A stretch of DNA of 64,000 nt from JAOUFP01 sp963801505 (GTDB lineage Bacteria > Nitrospirota > Thermodesulfovibrionia > Thermodesulfovibrionales > UBA6898), in assembly GCA_963801505.1 (NCBI GenBank), contig CAWDEY010000020.1, positions 209,044 to 273,043 of the forward strand, given 5' to 3'. Below the pieces are notes generated by a model that was not told the origin of the DNA, did not search any database, and saw only the letters and a list, made by a program, of their open reading frames with translations. A program made the position numbers and the translations under genes. Numbering within the stretch: position 1 is the stretch's first letter; each line of letters starts with the position of its first letter. This document shows, one piece after another, positions 35,758-44,795 of the stretch.

Positions 35758-36958
35758 CAAAAATTCAAACGCAAAGAACTGGAAACCGGCCACACTTGCC
35801 ATCCACGGCACAGGCAGGCTTCCCAAGGCCCACCATGCGGTTTCCACACCGATAATGCACACCTCCAATTACTACTTCGACACGGCTGACGAAGTTGAAG
35901 ATTTCATGCGTGCCAAGGGACAAGGCAAGGTGATCCGCGAGCACGAATACGCCCGCTATGGCAATCCCACCCAGACAGAGACAGAACGCAAACTTGCGGC
36001 CATTGAAGGGGCAGAGCGCGCCGTGCTTTACTCCTCAGGCATGGCAGCTGTCCTTCTGGTTATCATGACCTATATGAAACCTGCCGGGCACATCATCTTC
36101 ACCGGGGATTGCTATCGCCAGACGCGTGACTTTGCGACTAACTTCCTTGGTAAGTTCGGCATAGAGCACTCTATTGTTGACCCTACCGCAGAGGCCATCG
36201 AGCACGCGATCAAACCGAACACGAACATCATTTTCACAGAGTCGCCCACTAACCCTTACCTGCGTGTGCTCGACATTCCTGCAATCGTGAAGGTGGCCAA
36301 AGAGCGGAATATTCTGACCATAATTGACGCTACGCTGGCTACACCATATAACATCAAGCCCATTGAGATGGGAGTCGATGTTGTGCTGCACTCAGCCACC
36401 AAGTATCTGGGAGGCCACAACGACCTCATGGCAGGCGTTGCGCTCGGTTCAGATAAACTGATGAACGATCTGTACAAGATGCAGCGCATGATAGGAGCAA
36501 CTCCGGGGCCGCTGACGTGCTTCCTGCTTGAGCGCGGGATGAAGACCTTCGGGATGCGCATGGAGCACCACAACAAGGCAGGACTGGCCGTCGCCAAAAT
36601 GCTGGAGGCACATCCAAAGATCGAGAAGGTCTGGTACCCTGCCCTTGAGTCGCATCCTGACCACAAGCTCGCGACAGAGCAGATGAAGGGCTTCGGCAGC
36701 GTCATCAGTTTTCTTGTCAAAGGCGGCAACACGGAAACAAGAAAGTTCATCGACGCCCTCGATCTTTTCCTTATAACTCCGAGTCTGGGCGGCAGCGAAA
36801 GCCTGGTCACTCAGATGTGGGCCATGTCCTTCTTCGATTATCCGGAACAGTTCCGAAAGGAAATCGGTATGGTGGACAACCTTGTCAGGCTTGCTCTTGG
36901 GCTGGAGGATGTAGAGGACCTGATCGCTGACCTGAAACAGGCATTGGACCAGATCTAA
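35750..36958 (+). CDS. Cys/Met-metabolism PLP enzyme (cystathionine gamma-synthase/beta-lyase type)
   Basis: A 402-residue cytosolic enzyme. SATKYLGGHNDLMAG holds the PLP-binding lysine; YARYGNPTQTE and YSSGMAAVLLV are cofactor and substrate sites; SLGGSESLVTQMW is the conserved C-terminal substrate loop. The family includes cystathionine gamma-synthase, beta-lyase and gamma-lyase, which sequence alone separates poorly. Coupling with the threonine synthase-like gene, whose substrate is O-phosphohomoserine, suggests use of an activated homoserine in methionine synthesis. AAAGGGGAGA before the ATG is the ribosome site. Confidence 0.88.
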   Translation: MSNKNSNAKNWKPATLAIHGTGRLPKAHHAVSTPIMHTSNYYFDTADEVEDFMRAKGQGKVIREHEYARYGNPTQTETERKLAAIEGAERAVLYSSGMAAVLLVIMTYMKPAGHIIFTGDCYRQTRDFATNFLGKFGIEHSIVDPTAEAIEHAIKPNTNIIFTESPTNPYLRVLDIPAIVKVAKERNILTIIDATLATPYNIKPIEMGVDVVLHSATKYLGGHNDLMAGVALGSDKLMNDLYKMQRMIGATPGPLTCFLLERGMKTFGMRMEHHNKAGLAVAKMLEAHPKIEKVWYPALESHPDHKLATEQMKGFGSVISFLVKGGNTETRKFIDALDLFLITPSLGGSESLVTQMWAMSFFDYPEQFRKEIGMVDNLVRLALGLEDVEDLIADLKQALDQI

Positions 36959-36975
36959 ACTACATCGACCTTTTT

Positions 36976-37010
36976 CGTCATACCCGGGTTCCTTAATCGG
37001 GAATCCATTG
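36976..37010. repeat. Short palindromic repeat of REP type
   Basis: CATACCCGGGTTCCTTAATC followed by GGGAATCCA forms an imperfect palindrome of the GTCATNCCCG...CGGGAATCCA kind common in intergenic regions. Confidence 0.45.
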
Positions 37011-37158
37011 TTTTCAGGACATGCTGGGTCCCCGGGGCAAGTTTACCCGCCTCAGGCGGCGCCAAAGGCGACCAGGGCCCGAGGATGGCGGCGAAACTTC
37101 GCTGGAGTACTAATTGGTTTGATTTCATAGGGCTTTTGGACCTCTATGCGCCGCGAAT

Positions 37159-38109
37159 ATGAGAACATGCATTGTTCTGACTATTGTGTTGATGTTTGCC
37201 GGTATCTGTATGTCCGCAGATAGAGCATATAATATACCCGCAATCTCAGTTGATATAAATAAATTGTACTTCTCTGTTGAAAAACTGAGCTCTTTAGTCC
37301 CAGCCAGAAATTACGAAAATATCGGCTCCCTAAATAAGGCGGCTGATTTTATTAAAGGCGAATTTCTTAAGTATGGCTACAGTCCGGTTGAACAGAAATA
37401 CAGAGTCAAGGGTATTGAATACCGAAACATCATTGCAAGTTACGGCGCTGAAACCGCGCCGAGGTTCATCGTGGGCGCACACTATGACGTAGCAGGCGAA
37501 CAACCTGGTGCTGACGACAATGCCTCGGGAATCGCGGGACTTCTGGCATTGGCAGAACTTTTTAAAAAGCATTCGCCTGAAATAAACTTCCGCATAGACT
37601 TTGTTGCCTACACCCTTGAGGAGCCTCCTTTTTTCAGGACAAAACAAATGGGAAGTTACATCCATGCAAAATCTTTGCATGACAACAAGGTCAATGTCCT
37701 GGGCATGCTGGGCCTTGAGATGATAGGATACTATTCAGATACTCCGGCGTCTCAATTCTATCCACTGCCTTTAATGAAGCTTTTTTATCCTGCAAAGGCT
37801 GATTTCATCGGGGTCGTAGGCAGCTTTGGCAGTTCAAAGCTGATTGAACATTTCAAAAATACAATGAAGCTAACAGCCATCGATGTTGAGAGTCTCAAGG
37901 CCCCTGCCTGTCTCATAGGCGTAGACTTTTCAGACCATATGAACTACTGGAAGTTCGGATATCCGGCTATCATGGTCACAGACACAGCCTTCTACCGCAA
38001 CATGAATTATCATTCAGTATCCGATACGATCAATACCCTTAACTTTGACAGGATGAAAGAGGTTGTAAAAGGAGTTTACCTGGCCTTAATAAACCTGGAG
38101 GCCAGGTAA
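37159..38109 (+). CDS. M28-family metallopeptidase, exported
   Basis: A 316-residue protein with a signal peptide (residues 1-19, ending CMSA). The M28 zinc ligands are visible in order: GAHYD, GADDNASG, the Glu pair in TLEEPPF, LEMIG and YHSVSDT. It would remove N-terminal residues from peptides in the periplasm or outside. No strong ribosome site precedes the ATG, which is chosen because the signal begins there. It sits alone between two amino-acid genes, with 82 bases to ald. Confidence 0.87.
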   Translation: MRTCIVLTIVLMFAGICMSADRAYNIPAISVDINKLYFSVEKLSSLVPARNYENIGSLNKAADFIKGEFLKYGYSPVEQKYRVKGIEYRNIIASYGAETAPRFIVGAHYDVAGEQPGADDNASGIAGLLALAELFKKHSPEINFRIDFVAYTLEEPPFFRTKQMGSYIHAKSLHDNKVNVLGMLGLEMIGYYSDTPASQFYPLPLMKLFYPAKADFIGVVGSFGSSKLIEHFKNTMKLTAIDVESLKAPACLIGVDFSDHMNYWKFGYPAIMVTDTAFYRNMNYHSVSDTINTLNFDRMKEVVKGVYLALINLEAR

Positions 38110-38191
38110 GGTTTAAATCTGTAAATTATGTTCACGCTTTGATAAGTGTGATACTATGAAATCAAAGCCCGGTAAATGAGGGGGAGAGCAG

Positions 38192-39226
38192 ATGATCATA
38201 GGAATTCCTAAAGAGATCAAGAAAGAGGAGTACCGAGTTGCGATAACGCCAGCCGGGGTAACAGAGCTTAAACATAACGGCCATACAGTTCTGACAGAGA
38301 CAGGTGCCGGCAAAGGCAGCGGTTTTTCTGATGATGATTATCTCGCTGCCGACGCTGATATTGTCGACAAGGAGACACTATTTAAGAAGTCGGAACTGAT
38401 AGTAAAAGTGAAAGAGCCGCTCCCTGAGGAATACACCTTTTTCAGAGAGGGACAGGCAGTATTTGCCTACCTGCATCTGGCGCCAAACCGCCAGCTTACT
38501 GAGTTTCTGCTCAGAAAACGGATAACAGGACTCGCCTATGAAACTCTTGAAAAAGATGGGAGACTTCCTCTCCTGTCTCCGATGAGCGAAATAGCAGGCA
38601 GGATGGCACCTCTTGTAGGCTCATTTTATCTTCAAAAGGTCCATAATGGAACGGGGGTCCTTCCCTCTGGTGCAACGACTGTGAGACCCGCAAAGGTGCT
38701 GATTTTAGGCGCAGGTGTTGTTGGAAGTAACGCAGCCCGTGTTTCTGTCGGCATTGGGATGGAGACGGCCGTTATAAACAAGGGCGTTGAAAAACTGCAG
38801 CGGCTAGATGAGATGTTCTTGGGAAAGGTGAAGACACTTCCGTTGACTAAAAATCAGGTTGAAGAAGAGATAAAGGAAGCTGATCTGGTAATAGGCGCTA
38901 TTTTGGTGCCTGGCGGCAGGACGCCTGTAATTATACCCCGGGAAATGCTCAGGACCATGAAACCCGGTGCTGTGATAGTAGACGTCTCAGTAGACCAGGG
39001 TGGCTGCGCCGAAACATCGAGACCGACCACACATGACAATCCTGTCTATGAGGTGGACGGTATTATCCATTATGCGGTCGCCAATATGCCCGGGGCTTAT
39101 CCAAGAACCTCAACCCTGGCACTGACAAACTCCACGCTTTCATACATTAAAAAAATAGCTGAAATCGGGATAGAAGATGCGATTGAAAAAGATTCTGCGA
39201 TTAAGAGGCAGTCTGAATACATATAA
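38192..39226 (+). CDS. ald: Alanine dehydrogenase
   Basis: A 344-residue NAD-dependent enzyme interconverting alanine and pyruvate plus ammonia. IPKEIKKEEYRVAITP starts the fold; Lys in VKVKEPL and His in YLHLAPN form the substrate site; LILGAGVVGSNAARVSVGIG is the NAD loop and VDVSVDQGGCAETSRPTTH the conserved C-terminal motif. It is about 25 residues shorter than usual, mainly in the dinucleotide domain and C-terminus. GAGGGGGAGAGC is the ribosome site. It is convergent with the ATP synthase operon, with a shared terminator hairpin. Confidence 0.92.
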   Translation: MIIGIPKEIKKEEYRVAITPAGVTELKHNGHTVLTETGAGKGSGFSDDDYLAADADIVDKETLFKKSELIVKVKEPLPEEYTFFREGQAVFAYLHLAPNRQLTEFLLRKRITGLAYETLEKDGRLPLLSPMSEIAGRMAPLVGSFYLQKVHNGTGVLPSGATTVRPAKVLILGAGVVGSNAARVSVGIGMETAVINKGVEKLQRLDEMFLGKVKTLPLTKNQVEEEIKEADLVIGAILVPGGRTPVIIPREMLRTMKPGAVIVDVSVDQGGCAETSRPTTHDNPVYEVDGIIHYAVANMPGAYPRTSTLALTNSTLSYIKKIAEIGIEDAIEKDSAIKRQSEYI

Positions 39227-39278
39227 AGGGAAAGTCACGAACAAGGCCCTTGCTGATTCAATCGGGTTATAAATGCTA

Positions 39279-39320
39279 TAAAAAAAGGCACTATCCTGCT
39301 TTATGCAAAATAGTGCCTTT
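39279..39320 (-). terminator. Terminator between ald and the ATP synthase operon
   Basis: A perfect 10-bp stem (AAAGGCACTA/TAGTGCCTTT) with a 17-base loop. On the minus strand a T-run follows, so it ends the atp operon; on the plus strand it may also stop ald transcripts. Confidence 0.85.
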
Positions 39321-39345
39321 CGTAATTTAACGTAAATGCGGTTCT

Positions 39346-39759
39346 CTATTTTGTTCTTTTCAGCTCATGCAGCTGGATCCTGGTGACGGCCCTTTCAAGG
39401 GCGGTCTCAGCCCGGTGAAAATCTATATCTTCAGCCTTCTTGAGTCTTTCCTCAGCCCTCTTCATGGCTGCCTTTGCCCTCTCTAGATCGATCTCATCAG
39501 AGAGCTCAGCACTGTCTGCAAGTATGAGGACTTTCTCGGCGCCGACCTCTGCATAGCCCCAGTTTACGAAGAAATATTTCGTTGCATTACCGGTCTTGCT
39601 GGCAAGAATGCCGACCTTCAGGGTGGTCACAAAGGGCACATGCCCGGGAAGTATTCCGAATTCTCCCTCGCTGCCGCTTGCAGTGACCTCATCGACCTCT
39701 TCACTGAAAACAAGTCCCTGAGGTGTTACTATTTCAAGAAGAAGCTTTCCTTCTGCCAT
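39346..39759 (-). CDS. atpC: ATP synthase F1 epsilon subunit
   Basis: A 137-residue subunit of the F1 central stalk. The beta-sandwich has FSEEVDEVTASGSEGEFGIL and GHVPFVTTLKVG; the C-terminal helical hairpin (DLERAKAAMKRAEERLKKAE) can inhibit ATP hydrolysis. It ends the operon, 5 bases after atpD, and is followed by the terminator at 39279. Confidence 0.95.
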   Translation of the reverse strand: MAEGKLLLEIVTPQGLVFSEEVDEVTASGSEGEFGILPGHVPFVTTLKVGILASKTGNATKYFFVNWGYAEVGAEKVLILADSAELSDEIDLERAKAAMKRAEERLKKAEDIDFHRAETALERAVTRIQLHELKRTK

Positions 39760-39764
39760 TGTTA

Positions 39765-41183
39765 TTACCTCGACCAGCCGAGTTTCTTTGCGTTCTCCTC
39801 GACCTCTTCGATGGCGCCGGTCATATAGAAGGCCTGTTCAGGCACATCATCATATTCGCCGTTAACAAGGGCCTTAAAGCTCTTTATCGTATCTTCAACC
39901 TTTACATATTTGCCCGGACGGCCGGTAAAGACTTCAGCAACATGGAAGGGCTGGCTGAGGAACCTCTGGATCTTTCTTGCACGGGAAACCGTTATCTTGT
40001 CGTCTTCTGAAAGCTCTTCCATACCCAGAATAGCGATGATGTCCTGAAGTTCCTTGTATCTCTGGAGGACCTTCTGGACACTTCTTGCAACTGCATAATG
40101 CTCCTCGCCGATTACCTTGGGATCAAGGATCCGGGATGTTGAATCGAGCGGGTCAACAGCAGGATAAATCCCGAGTTCGGAGATCTGCCTGGAAAGAACG
40201 ACCGTGCCGTCAAGGTGTGTAAAGGCAGTCGCAACAGCAGGGTCTGTAAGGTCGTCAGCAGGAACGTAAATCGCCTGCATGGATGTGATGGCGCCTTTTT
40301 TCGTTGTCGTGATTCTCTCCTGCAAAATACCCATGTCAGTACCGAGCGTAGGCTGGTATCCAACAGAGGAAGGCATTCTGCCCAGCAGTGCGGAAAGCTC
40401 CGCGCCTGCCAGAGTATATCTGAATATGTTGTCGATAAATATAAGAACGTCCTGGCCTTCATCCCTGAAGTATTCAGCAGCAGTAAGAGCTGTAAGCGCA
40501 ACCCTTGCCCTTGCACCGGGCGGCTCGTTCATCTGGCCGTATATGAGCGCGACCTTCGGGAGAACGCCTGAGTGTTTCATTTCACCGTAGAGGTCATTTC
40601 CTTCTCTGGTCCTCTCACCAACTCCAGCGAATACCGAGACGCCGCCGTGCTTCATGGCGATGTTATGGATCATCTCCATGATAACAACAGTCTTTCCAAC
40701 ACCTGCGCCGCCGAACATACCCATCTTGCCACCGCGGACAAAGGGGACAAGGAGGTCAAAAACCTTAACACCTGTCTCAAACACCTGGGTGACCGGTTCC
40801 TGAGAGGCGAAGTCAGGGGCAAGTCTGTGTATAGGAAGTCTCTTGTCGGATTTCACAGGGCCCAGCTTGTCGATAGGATCACCTACGACATTCAGGATCC
40901 TTCCGAGCGCCCCGGTGCCGACCGGGACTGTTATCGGAAGTCCGGTATCGACTGCCGGCATTCCCCTGACAAGACCGTCGGTGGCCTGCATGGCAACAGT
41001 CCTGACCTTGCCATCGCCGAGGTGCAGAGCGACCTCAAGAGTGATGTCAAAATCGAGCGTGCCTTTTGCAGGATCGCCTTTCTGTTCAATCTTCAAGGCG
41101 TTAAGGATGTCCGGCATCTTTTCTTCAAACTCAACGTCCACAACCGCACCGATAACCTGAGAAATCTTTCCTATATTGCTCAT
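39765..41183 (-). CDS. atpD: ATP synthase F1 beta subunit
   Basis: A 472-residue catalytic subunit. GGAGVGKTVVIMEMIHN is the phosphate loop, GERTREGNDLY and IDNIFRYTLAG the catalytic and Walker B regions, ALLGRMPSSVGYQPTL the DELSEED-side contact region. A Glu/Asp-rich segment (GMEELSEDDK) lies at the C-terminal lever. It makes ATP from ADP and phosphate in the cytosol. It sits 42 bases after atpG. Confidence 0.97.
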   Translation of the reverse strand: MSNIGKISQVIGAVVDVEFEEKMPDILNALKIEQKGDPAKGTLDFDITLEVALHLGDGKVRTVAMQATDGLVRGMPAVDTGLPITVPVGTGALGRILNVVGDPIDKLGPVKSDKRLPIHRLAPDFASQEPVTQVFETGVKVFDLLVPFVRGGKMGMFGGAGVGKTVVIMEMIHNIAMKHGGVSVFAGVGERTREGNDLYGEMKHSGVLPKVALIYGQMNEPPGARARVALTALTAAEYFRDEGQDVLIFIDNIFRYTLAGAELSALLGRMPSSVGYQPTLGTDMGILQERITTTKKGAITSMQAIYVPADDLTDPAVATAFTHLDGTVVLSRQISELGIYPAVDPLDSTSRILDPKVIGEEHYAVARSVQKVLQRYKELQDIIAILGMEELSEDDKITVSRARKIQRFLSQPFHVAEVFTGRPGKYVKVEDTIKSFKALVNGEYDDVPEQAFYMTGAIEEVEENAKKLGWSR

Positions 41184-41225
41184 TGGTTAACCCCCGAATA
41201 TATTTTCATTTTTTCCTTCTCCTTT

Positions 41226-42095
41226 TTATCCTTTAAGGGCCTCGACACCACCGACGATGTCCATGAGTTCCTTGGTGATTGTCGCCTGTCTTGCCTTGTT
41301 GTACTGCAGCGTCAGGCTTGATATCATATCGTTTGCGCTCTTGGTAGCGTTTTCCATCGCCGCCATCCTTGCCGCCTCCTCGGAGGCCTGTGACTCAATG
41401 AGCGCCCTGAAGATCTGTATTTCAACGTTCTTTGGGACCAGTCTGCTGAATATCTCCTGCTTCGTAGGTTCGTAGATAAAATTATAGACAGGGAGCGCTT
41501 CTTCCGAGGCCTCAATCGGTGCCAGAGGAAGAAGTTTTGCAATGACCACTTTCTGTGCGATCGCGGATTTGAACTCATTGTAAATAAGGATGACCTCATC
41601 TACTGATTCATCCGTATAATTTTCGATTATCTCACTGGCGATCTCCTGGGCGTTAGCATAGGAGATCTTTCCCGAGATCCCTGTCCAGGCTTTTTTCAGC
41701 TCGACATTTCTCCGTTTGAAATAATCCCTGGCCTTTCTGCCTACGCAGCTTATAGCAACGTCAAAGCCCTCTTTTTGCAGCTCGGCGATATGTCTTGTGC
41801 CAGCCTTCAGAATATTAGTATTAAAGGCGCCGCAGAGTCCACGGTCACTTGTAATAACCAGGACTTCGATATTTTTTCGCGGTCTTACCGCAAGAAGAGG
41901 GTGCATTTCCCCTTCGGCCCCGCCTGCAAGACTTGAGAGAATATTGCCCATCCGTTCAGCATAGGGCCTGAGTTCAAACATCCTCTGCTGGGCCTTTCTG
42001 AACTTCGCAGCAGATACCATCTTCATAGCCTTGGTGATTTTGCTGGTACTTTGTACGGCTTTTATTCTTCTCTTTATATCTCTTAATGTAGCCAT
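41226..42095 (-). CDS. atpG: ATP synthase F1 gamma subunit
   Basis: A 289-residue rotor subunit. The N-terminal coiled helix (LRDIKRRIKAVQSTSKITKA then MKMVSAAKFRKAQQ) and the C-terminal NATKSANDMISSLTLQYNK helix form the asymmetric shaft; VITSDRGLCGAFNTN is the conserved middle motif. Order alpha-gamma-beta-epsilon is standard. Confidence 0.96.
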   Translation of the reverse strand: MATLRDIKRRIKAVQSTSKITKAMKMVSAAKFRKAQQRMFELRPYAERMGNILSSLAGGAEGEMHPLLAVRPRKNIEVLVITSDRGLCGAFNTNILKAGTRHIAELQKEGFDVAISCVGRKARDYFKRRNVELKKAWTGISGKISYANAQEIASEIIENYTDESVDEVILIYNEFKSAIAQKVVIAKLLPLAPIEASEEALPVYNFIYEPTKQEIFSRLVPKNVEIQIFRALIESQASEEAARMAAMENATKSANDMISSLTLQYNKARQATITKELMDIVGGVEALKG

Positions 42096-42119
42096 GTCAT
42101 TCCTTTATATCAAACAGGA

Positions 42120-43628
42120 TTATGCCTGAAAGGCCTTTTTGAATTGCTCAAGGGCAGCTATCAGCTTTGGCTTGAGTTCGTCGTCAATGGCCTTCTTGTC
42201 TCCAAGTTCCTTCACAAGGTCTGCCTTGCTGTCTTTCATGAAACGGAGGAACTCTTCCTCAAACTTTTTCACTGACTCCACAGGTATATCGTCAAGGAAG
42301 CCCTGGGTGGCAGCAAAGAGGACTGAGACCTGTGCGACCATCGACATGGGCACATACTGGTCCTGTTTGAGGAGCTCAACCATCCTCTTTCCTCTTTCGA
42401 TCTGGGCCAGGGTTGACTTATCAAGGTCGCTGCCGAACTGTGCAAATGCTGCCAACTCCCTGAACTGCGCAAGATCAAGTCTGAGAGTTCCTGCGACCTG
42501 TTTCATCGCCTTTGTCTGAGCAGCTCCGCCGACCCGGCTGACTGAGAGACCAACGTTAACAGCAGGCCTGACACCGGCATAAAAGAGTTCTGGTTCAAGA
42601 TATATCTGTCCGTCAGTAATCGAAATAACGTTAGTAGGGATATAACCGGAAACGTCACCGGCCTGCGTCTCGATGATCGGAAGAGCAGTCAGAGAACCGG
42701 CCCCGAGCTCATCAGAGAGCTTGGCAGACCTTTCGAGCAGTCTTGAATGGAGATAGAAAACGTCTCCGGGGAAAGCCTCACGGCCTGGAGGACGTCTCAG
42801 GAGCAGTGACAGCTGCCTGTAGGCTGTTGCCTGTTTGCTCAGGTCATCATATACGATCAGGGCATGCTTGCCGTTGTCCCTGAAAAACTCACCCATGGTA
42901 CAGCCGGTATAGGGAGCTATATACTGAAGCGGTGCAGGCTCACTGGCAGTCGCTGAAACAATGATGGTATGTTCCATAGCGCCGTTTTCTTCAAGTATCT
43001 TCATAATGTTGGCAACATTCGACCGCTTCTGTCCGATTGCAACATAGATGCAGGTAACGTCACCGCCCTTCTGATTTATGATTGCATCGATGGCCACAGC
43101 AGTCTTTCCTGTCTGACGGTCACCGATGATAAGCTCTCTCTGACCTCTGCCGATGGGGATCATGGCATCAATGGCCTTAAGACCGGTCTGGAGAGGCTCG
43201 TGAACGGATTTTCTTTCAATGATACCAGGAGCCACAATGTCGACAATGCGCATCTCCTTGGTGTTGATCGGTCCTTTGCCGTCAATGGGCTGCCCAATAG
43301 CGTTGACAACGCGTCCGCGCAGTTCATTGCCCACAGGAACAGACATGATCCTGCCGGTACGCTTTACAATATCACCTTCATGCACAAAAGAGTCCTCACC
43401 AAAGAGAACTGCTCCGACGGAGTCTTCTTCGAGGTTGAGTGCCATTCCCATAACATTGTTGGGGAACTCGAGAAGTTCCGATGCCATACATTTGTCGAGG
43501 CCATAGATTCTCGCGATACCGTCACCGACAGAGAGAACAGAACCAACCTCACTCACATCGACCTTCTTTTCGAAATCTGCTATCTGTTTTCTTAAAAGTT
43601 CACTGATTTCGTCTACCTTAATCTCCAT
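42120..43628 (-). CDS. atpA: ATP synthase F1 alpha subunit
   Basis: A 502-residue non-catalytic nucleotide-binding subunit. GDRQTGKTAVAIDAIINQ is the phosphate loop, followed by KHALIVYDDLSKQATAYRQ and SLLLRRPPGREAFPGD, with the conserved arginine finger region VGGAAQTKAMKQV near residue 375. It lies 4 bases after atpH and 24 before atpG. Confidence 0.97.
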   Translation of the reverse strand: MEIKVDEISELLRKQIADFEKKVDVSEVGSVLSVGDGIARIYGLDKCMASELLEFPNNVMGMALNLEEDSVGAVLFGEDSFVHEGDIVKRTGRIMSVPVGNELRGRVVNAIGQPIDGKGPINTKEMRIVDIVAPGIIERKSVHEPLQTGLKAIDAMIPIGRGQRELIIGDRQTGKTAVAIDAIINQKGGDVTCIYVAIGQKRSNVANIMKILEENGAMEHTIIVSATASEPAPLQYIAPYTGCTMGEFFRDNGKHALIVYDDLSKQATAYRQLSLLLRRPPGREAFPGDVFYLHSRLLERSAKLSDELGAGSLTALPIIETQAGDVSGYIPTNVISITDGQIYLEPELFYAGVRPAVNVGLSVSRVGGAAQTKAMKQVAGTLRLDLAQFRELAAFAQFGSDLDKSTLAQIERGKRMVELLKQDQYVPMSMVAQVSVLFAATQGFLDDIPVESVKKFEEEFLRFMKDSKADLVKELGDKKAIDDELKPKLIAALEQFKKAFQA

Positions 43629-43632
43629 TGAA

Positions 43633-44172
43633 TCACCCCTTTATAAGTTCATCTTTTAACAGTCTGAGCTGACCTTTAACACTGCTATCGTACATAGTGC
43701 TTCCCACCTTGACCAAAATGCCGCCAAGGAGTGAAGGGTCCATAACATACTCTATATCAACATCCTTCTCTAAAAGCTTTTTCAGCGATGCCTTGAGCCT
43801 TTCTTCATTCTTTGCGCTGATCTCAACAGGGGTCATCACCGTGGCCTTCGCCCTTTTCATTTTTTCAAGATAGATCACCGTTGCCGTCTTTATGACTTCT
43901 GAAAGCGCTGAGATCACCCTGATCTCAATAAGATGAATGACAAACTTGACTATCTTTTCCGAAAGACAAAAACTGACAGCCACCTGCTTCAATCCACTCT
44001 CCCGTTCGGCGGAGGAAAACCCAGGATTCACAAGAAGGCTCCGAAACTCCCTGCTCTTTGTCATCAGGTTCTCCAGAAGAGCGAGTTCAGCTAATGCCTT
44101 GGGGGCCTCTTCAATACCCACAATATTGATGAAAGTCTTTGCGTATTTTTTGGCTTCTTTTACTGGTTTCAA
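43633..44172 (-). CDS. atpH: ATP synthase F1 delta subunit
   Basis: A 179-residue stator subunit joining F1 to the b/b' stalk. A helical N-terminal domain (KEAKKYAKTFINIVG, LLENLMTKSREFRSLLVNP) and C-terminal VMDPSLLGGILVKVGSTMYD then SVKGQLRLLKDEL are typical. It overlaps atpF by 4 bases. Confidence 0.93.
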   Translation of the reverse strand: MKPVKEAKKYAKTFINIVGIEEAPKALAELALLENLMTKSREFRSLLVNPGFSSAERESGLKQVAVSFCLSEKIVKFVIHLIEIRVISALSEVIKTATVIYLEKMKRAKATVMTPVEISAKNEERLKASLKKLLEKDVDIEYVMDPSLLGGILVKVGSTMYDSSVKGQLRLLKDELIKG

Positions 44173-44792
44173 TTTTTACCCTCGATCTTCGCTAAAGATT
44201 CTTCAAGTAATTTTAACTGTTCATCTTTTGACAGTCTTTCTTTCAGTTTTTTCTCTGCAAGCTCCATCGCTATCTCTACGGCCTCCTGCTTTATAGACTC
44301 CTTGGCCCTCTTTACCTCGTAATCGATATTGGTCCTCGCCTGTTCAAGTATCCTTGCTTTTAACTTGTCTCCCTCTTCCATCAGGCGTGCCTTTTCATTT
44401 TCACCCGACACTTTTGCTCCGGCAATGATGTCAGCGATCTCCGAGTCCTTTAACTTGAGTCTTTCCTCAACTTCAGAGAGGGCCTTCTGTGCAAGCTCTT
44501 TTGCCTCACGTGATTCGCGAATGGACTGTTCAATAAGTTCAGTCCTTTTTTTGAAAAAGCCCTTGATGTCCGCCTTTTTGAGCGCATAAACCATGACCCC
44601 GACAAGGACCAGAAAGTTGACAATCGGCCATATGTAGCCCTTCAATATTTGCCCTAGACTCTCAGCTTCTTCACCGCCGCCCTCGTTAGCAAAGGCAATT
44701 GAAACAAATAGCAGAAAGCAGAAAGCAGAAAGCAGTACAGTTTTGAGTTTTGAATCTTGAATTTTGAGTCTTAAATCTTGAATCCTTCTTTT
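44169..44792 (-). CDS. atpF: ATP synthase F0 b subunit, start disturbed by a repeat tract
   Basis: The part below 44645 is a clear b subunit: a membrane helix (IWPIVNFLVLVGVMVYALKK) and a long charged coiled helix. The frame stays open up to 44792 and encodes a signal-like helix (LLSAFCFLLFVSIAFA) and NEGGGEEAESLGQ, but has no ATG in frame. The nearest ATG (44796, overlapping the b' stop) is in another frame. A 7-bp unit is repeated three times within the signal helix; two copies would put that ATG in frame. The true start is thus unclear. The 44645 start would be a TTG and lose the leader. Confidence 0.85.
   Translation of the reverse strand, partial: KRRIQDLRLKIQDSKLKTVLLSAFCFLLFVSIAFANEGGGEEAESLGQILKGYIWPIVNFLVLVGVMVYALKKADIKGFFKKRTELIEQSIRESREAKELAQKALSEVEERLKLKDSEIADIIAGAKVSGENEKARLMEEGDKLKARILEQARTNIDYEVKRAKESIKQEAVEIAMELAEKKLKERLSKDEQLKLLEESLAKIEGKN
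44711..44782. repeat. Heptanucleotide and 21-bp tandem repeats within the atpF leader
   Basis: GCAGAAA is repeated three full times plus GCAG (44711-44735). Next to it two 21-bp units (44741-44761 and 44762-44782) match at 19 of 21 bases. A change of one 7-bp unit shifts the reading frame by one. Confidence 0.85.
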
Positions 44793-44795
44793 TCA

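Noticed and set aside
40572..41321. 249-codon plus-strand frame opposite atpD
   Set aside because: Shadow of the highly conserved beta subunit; no motif and no ribosome site.
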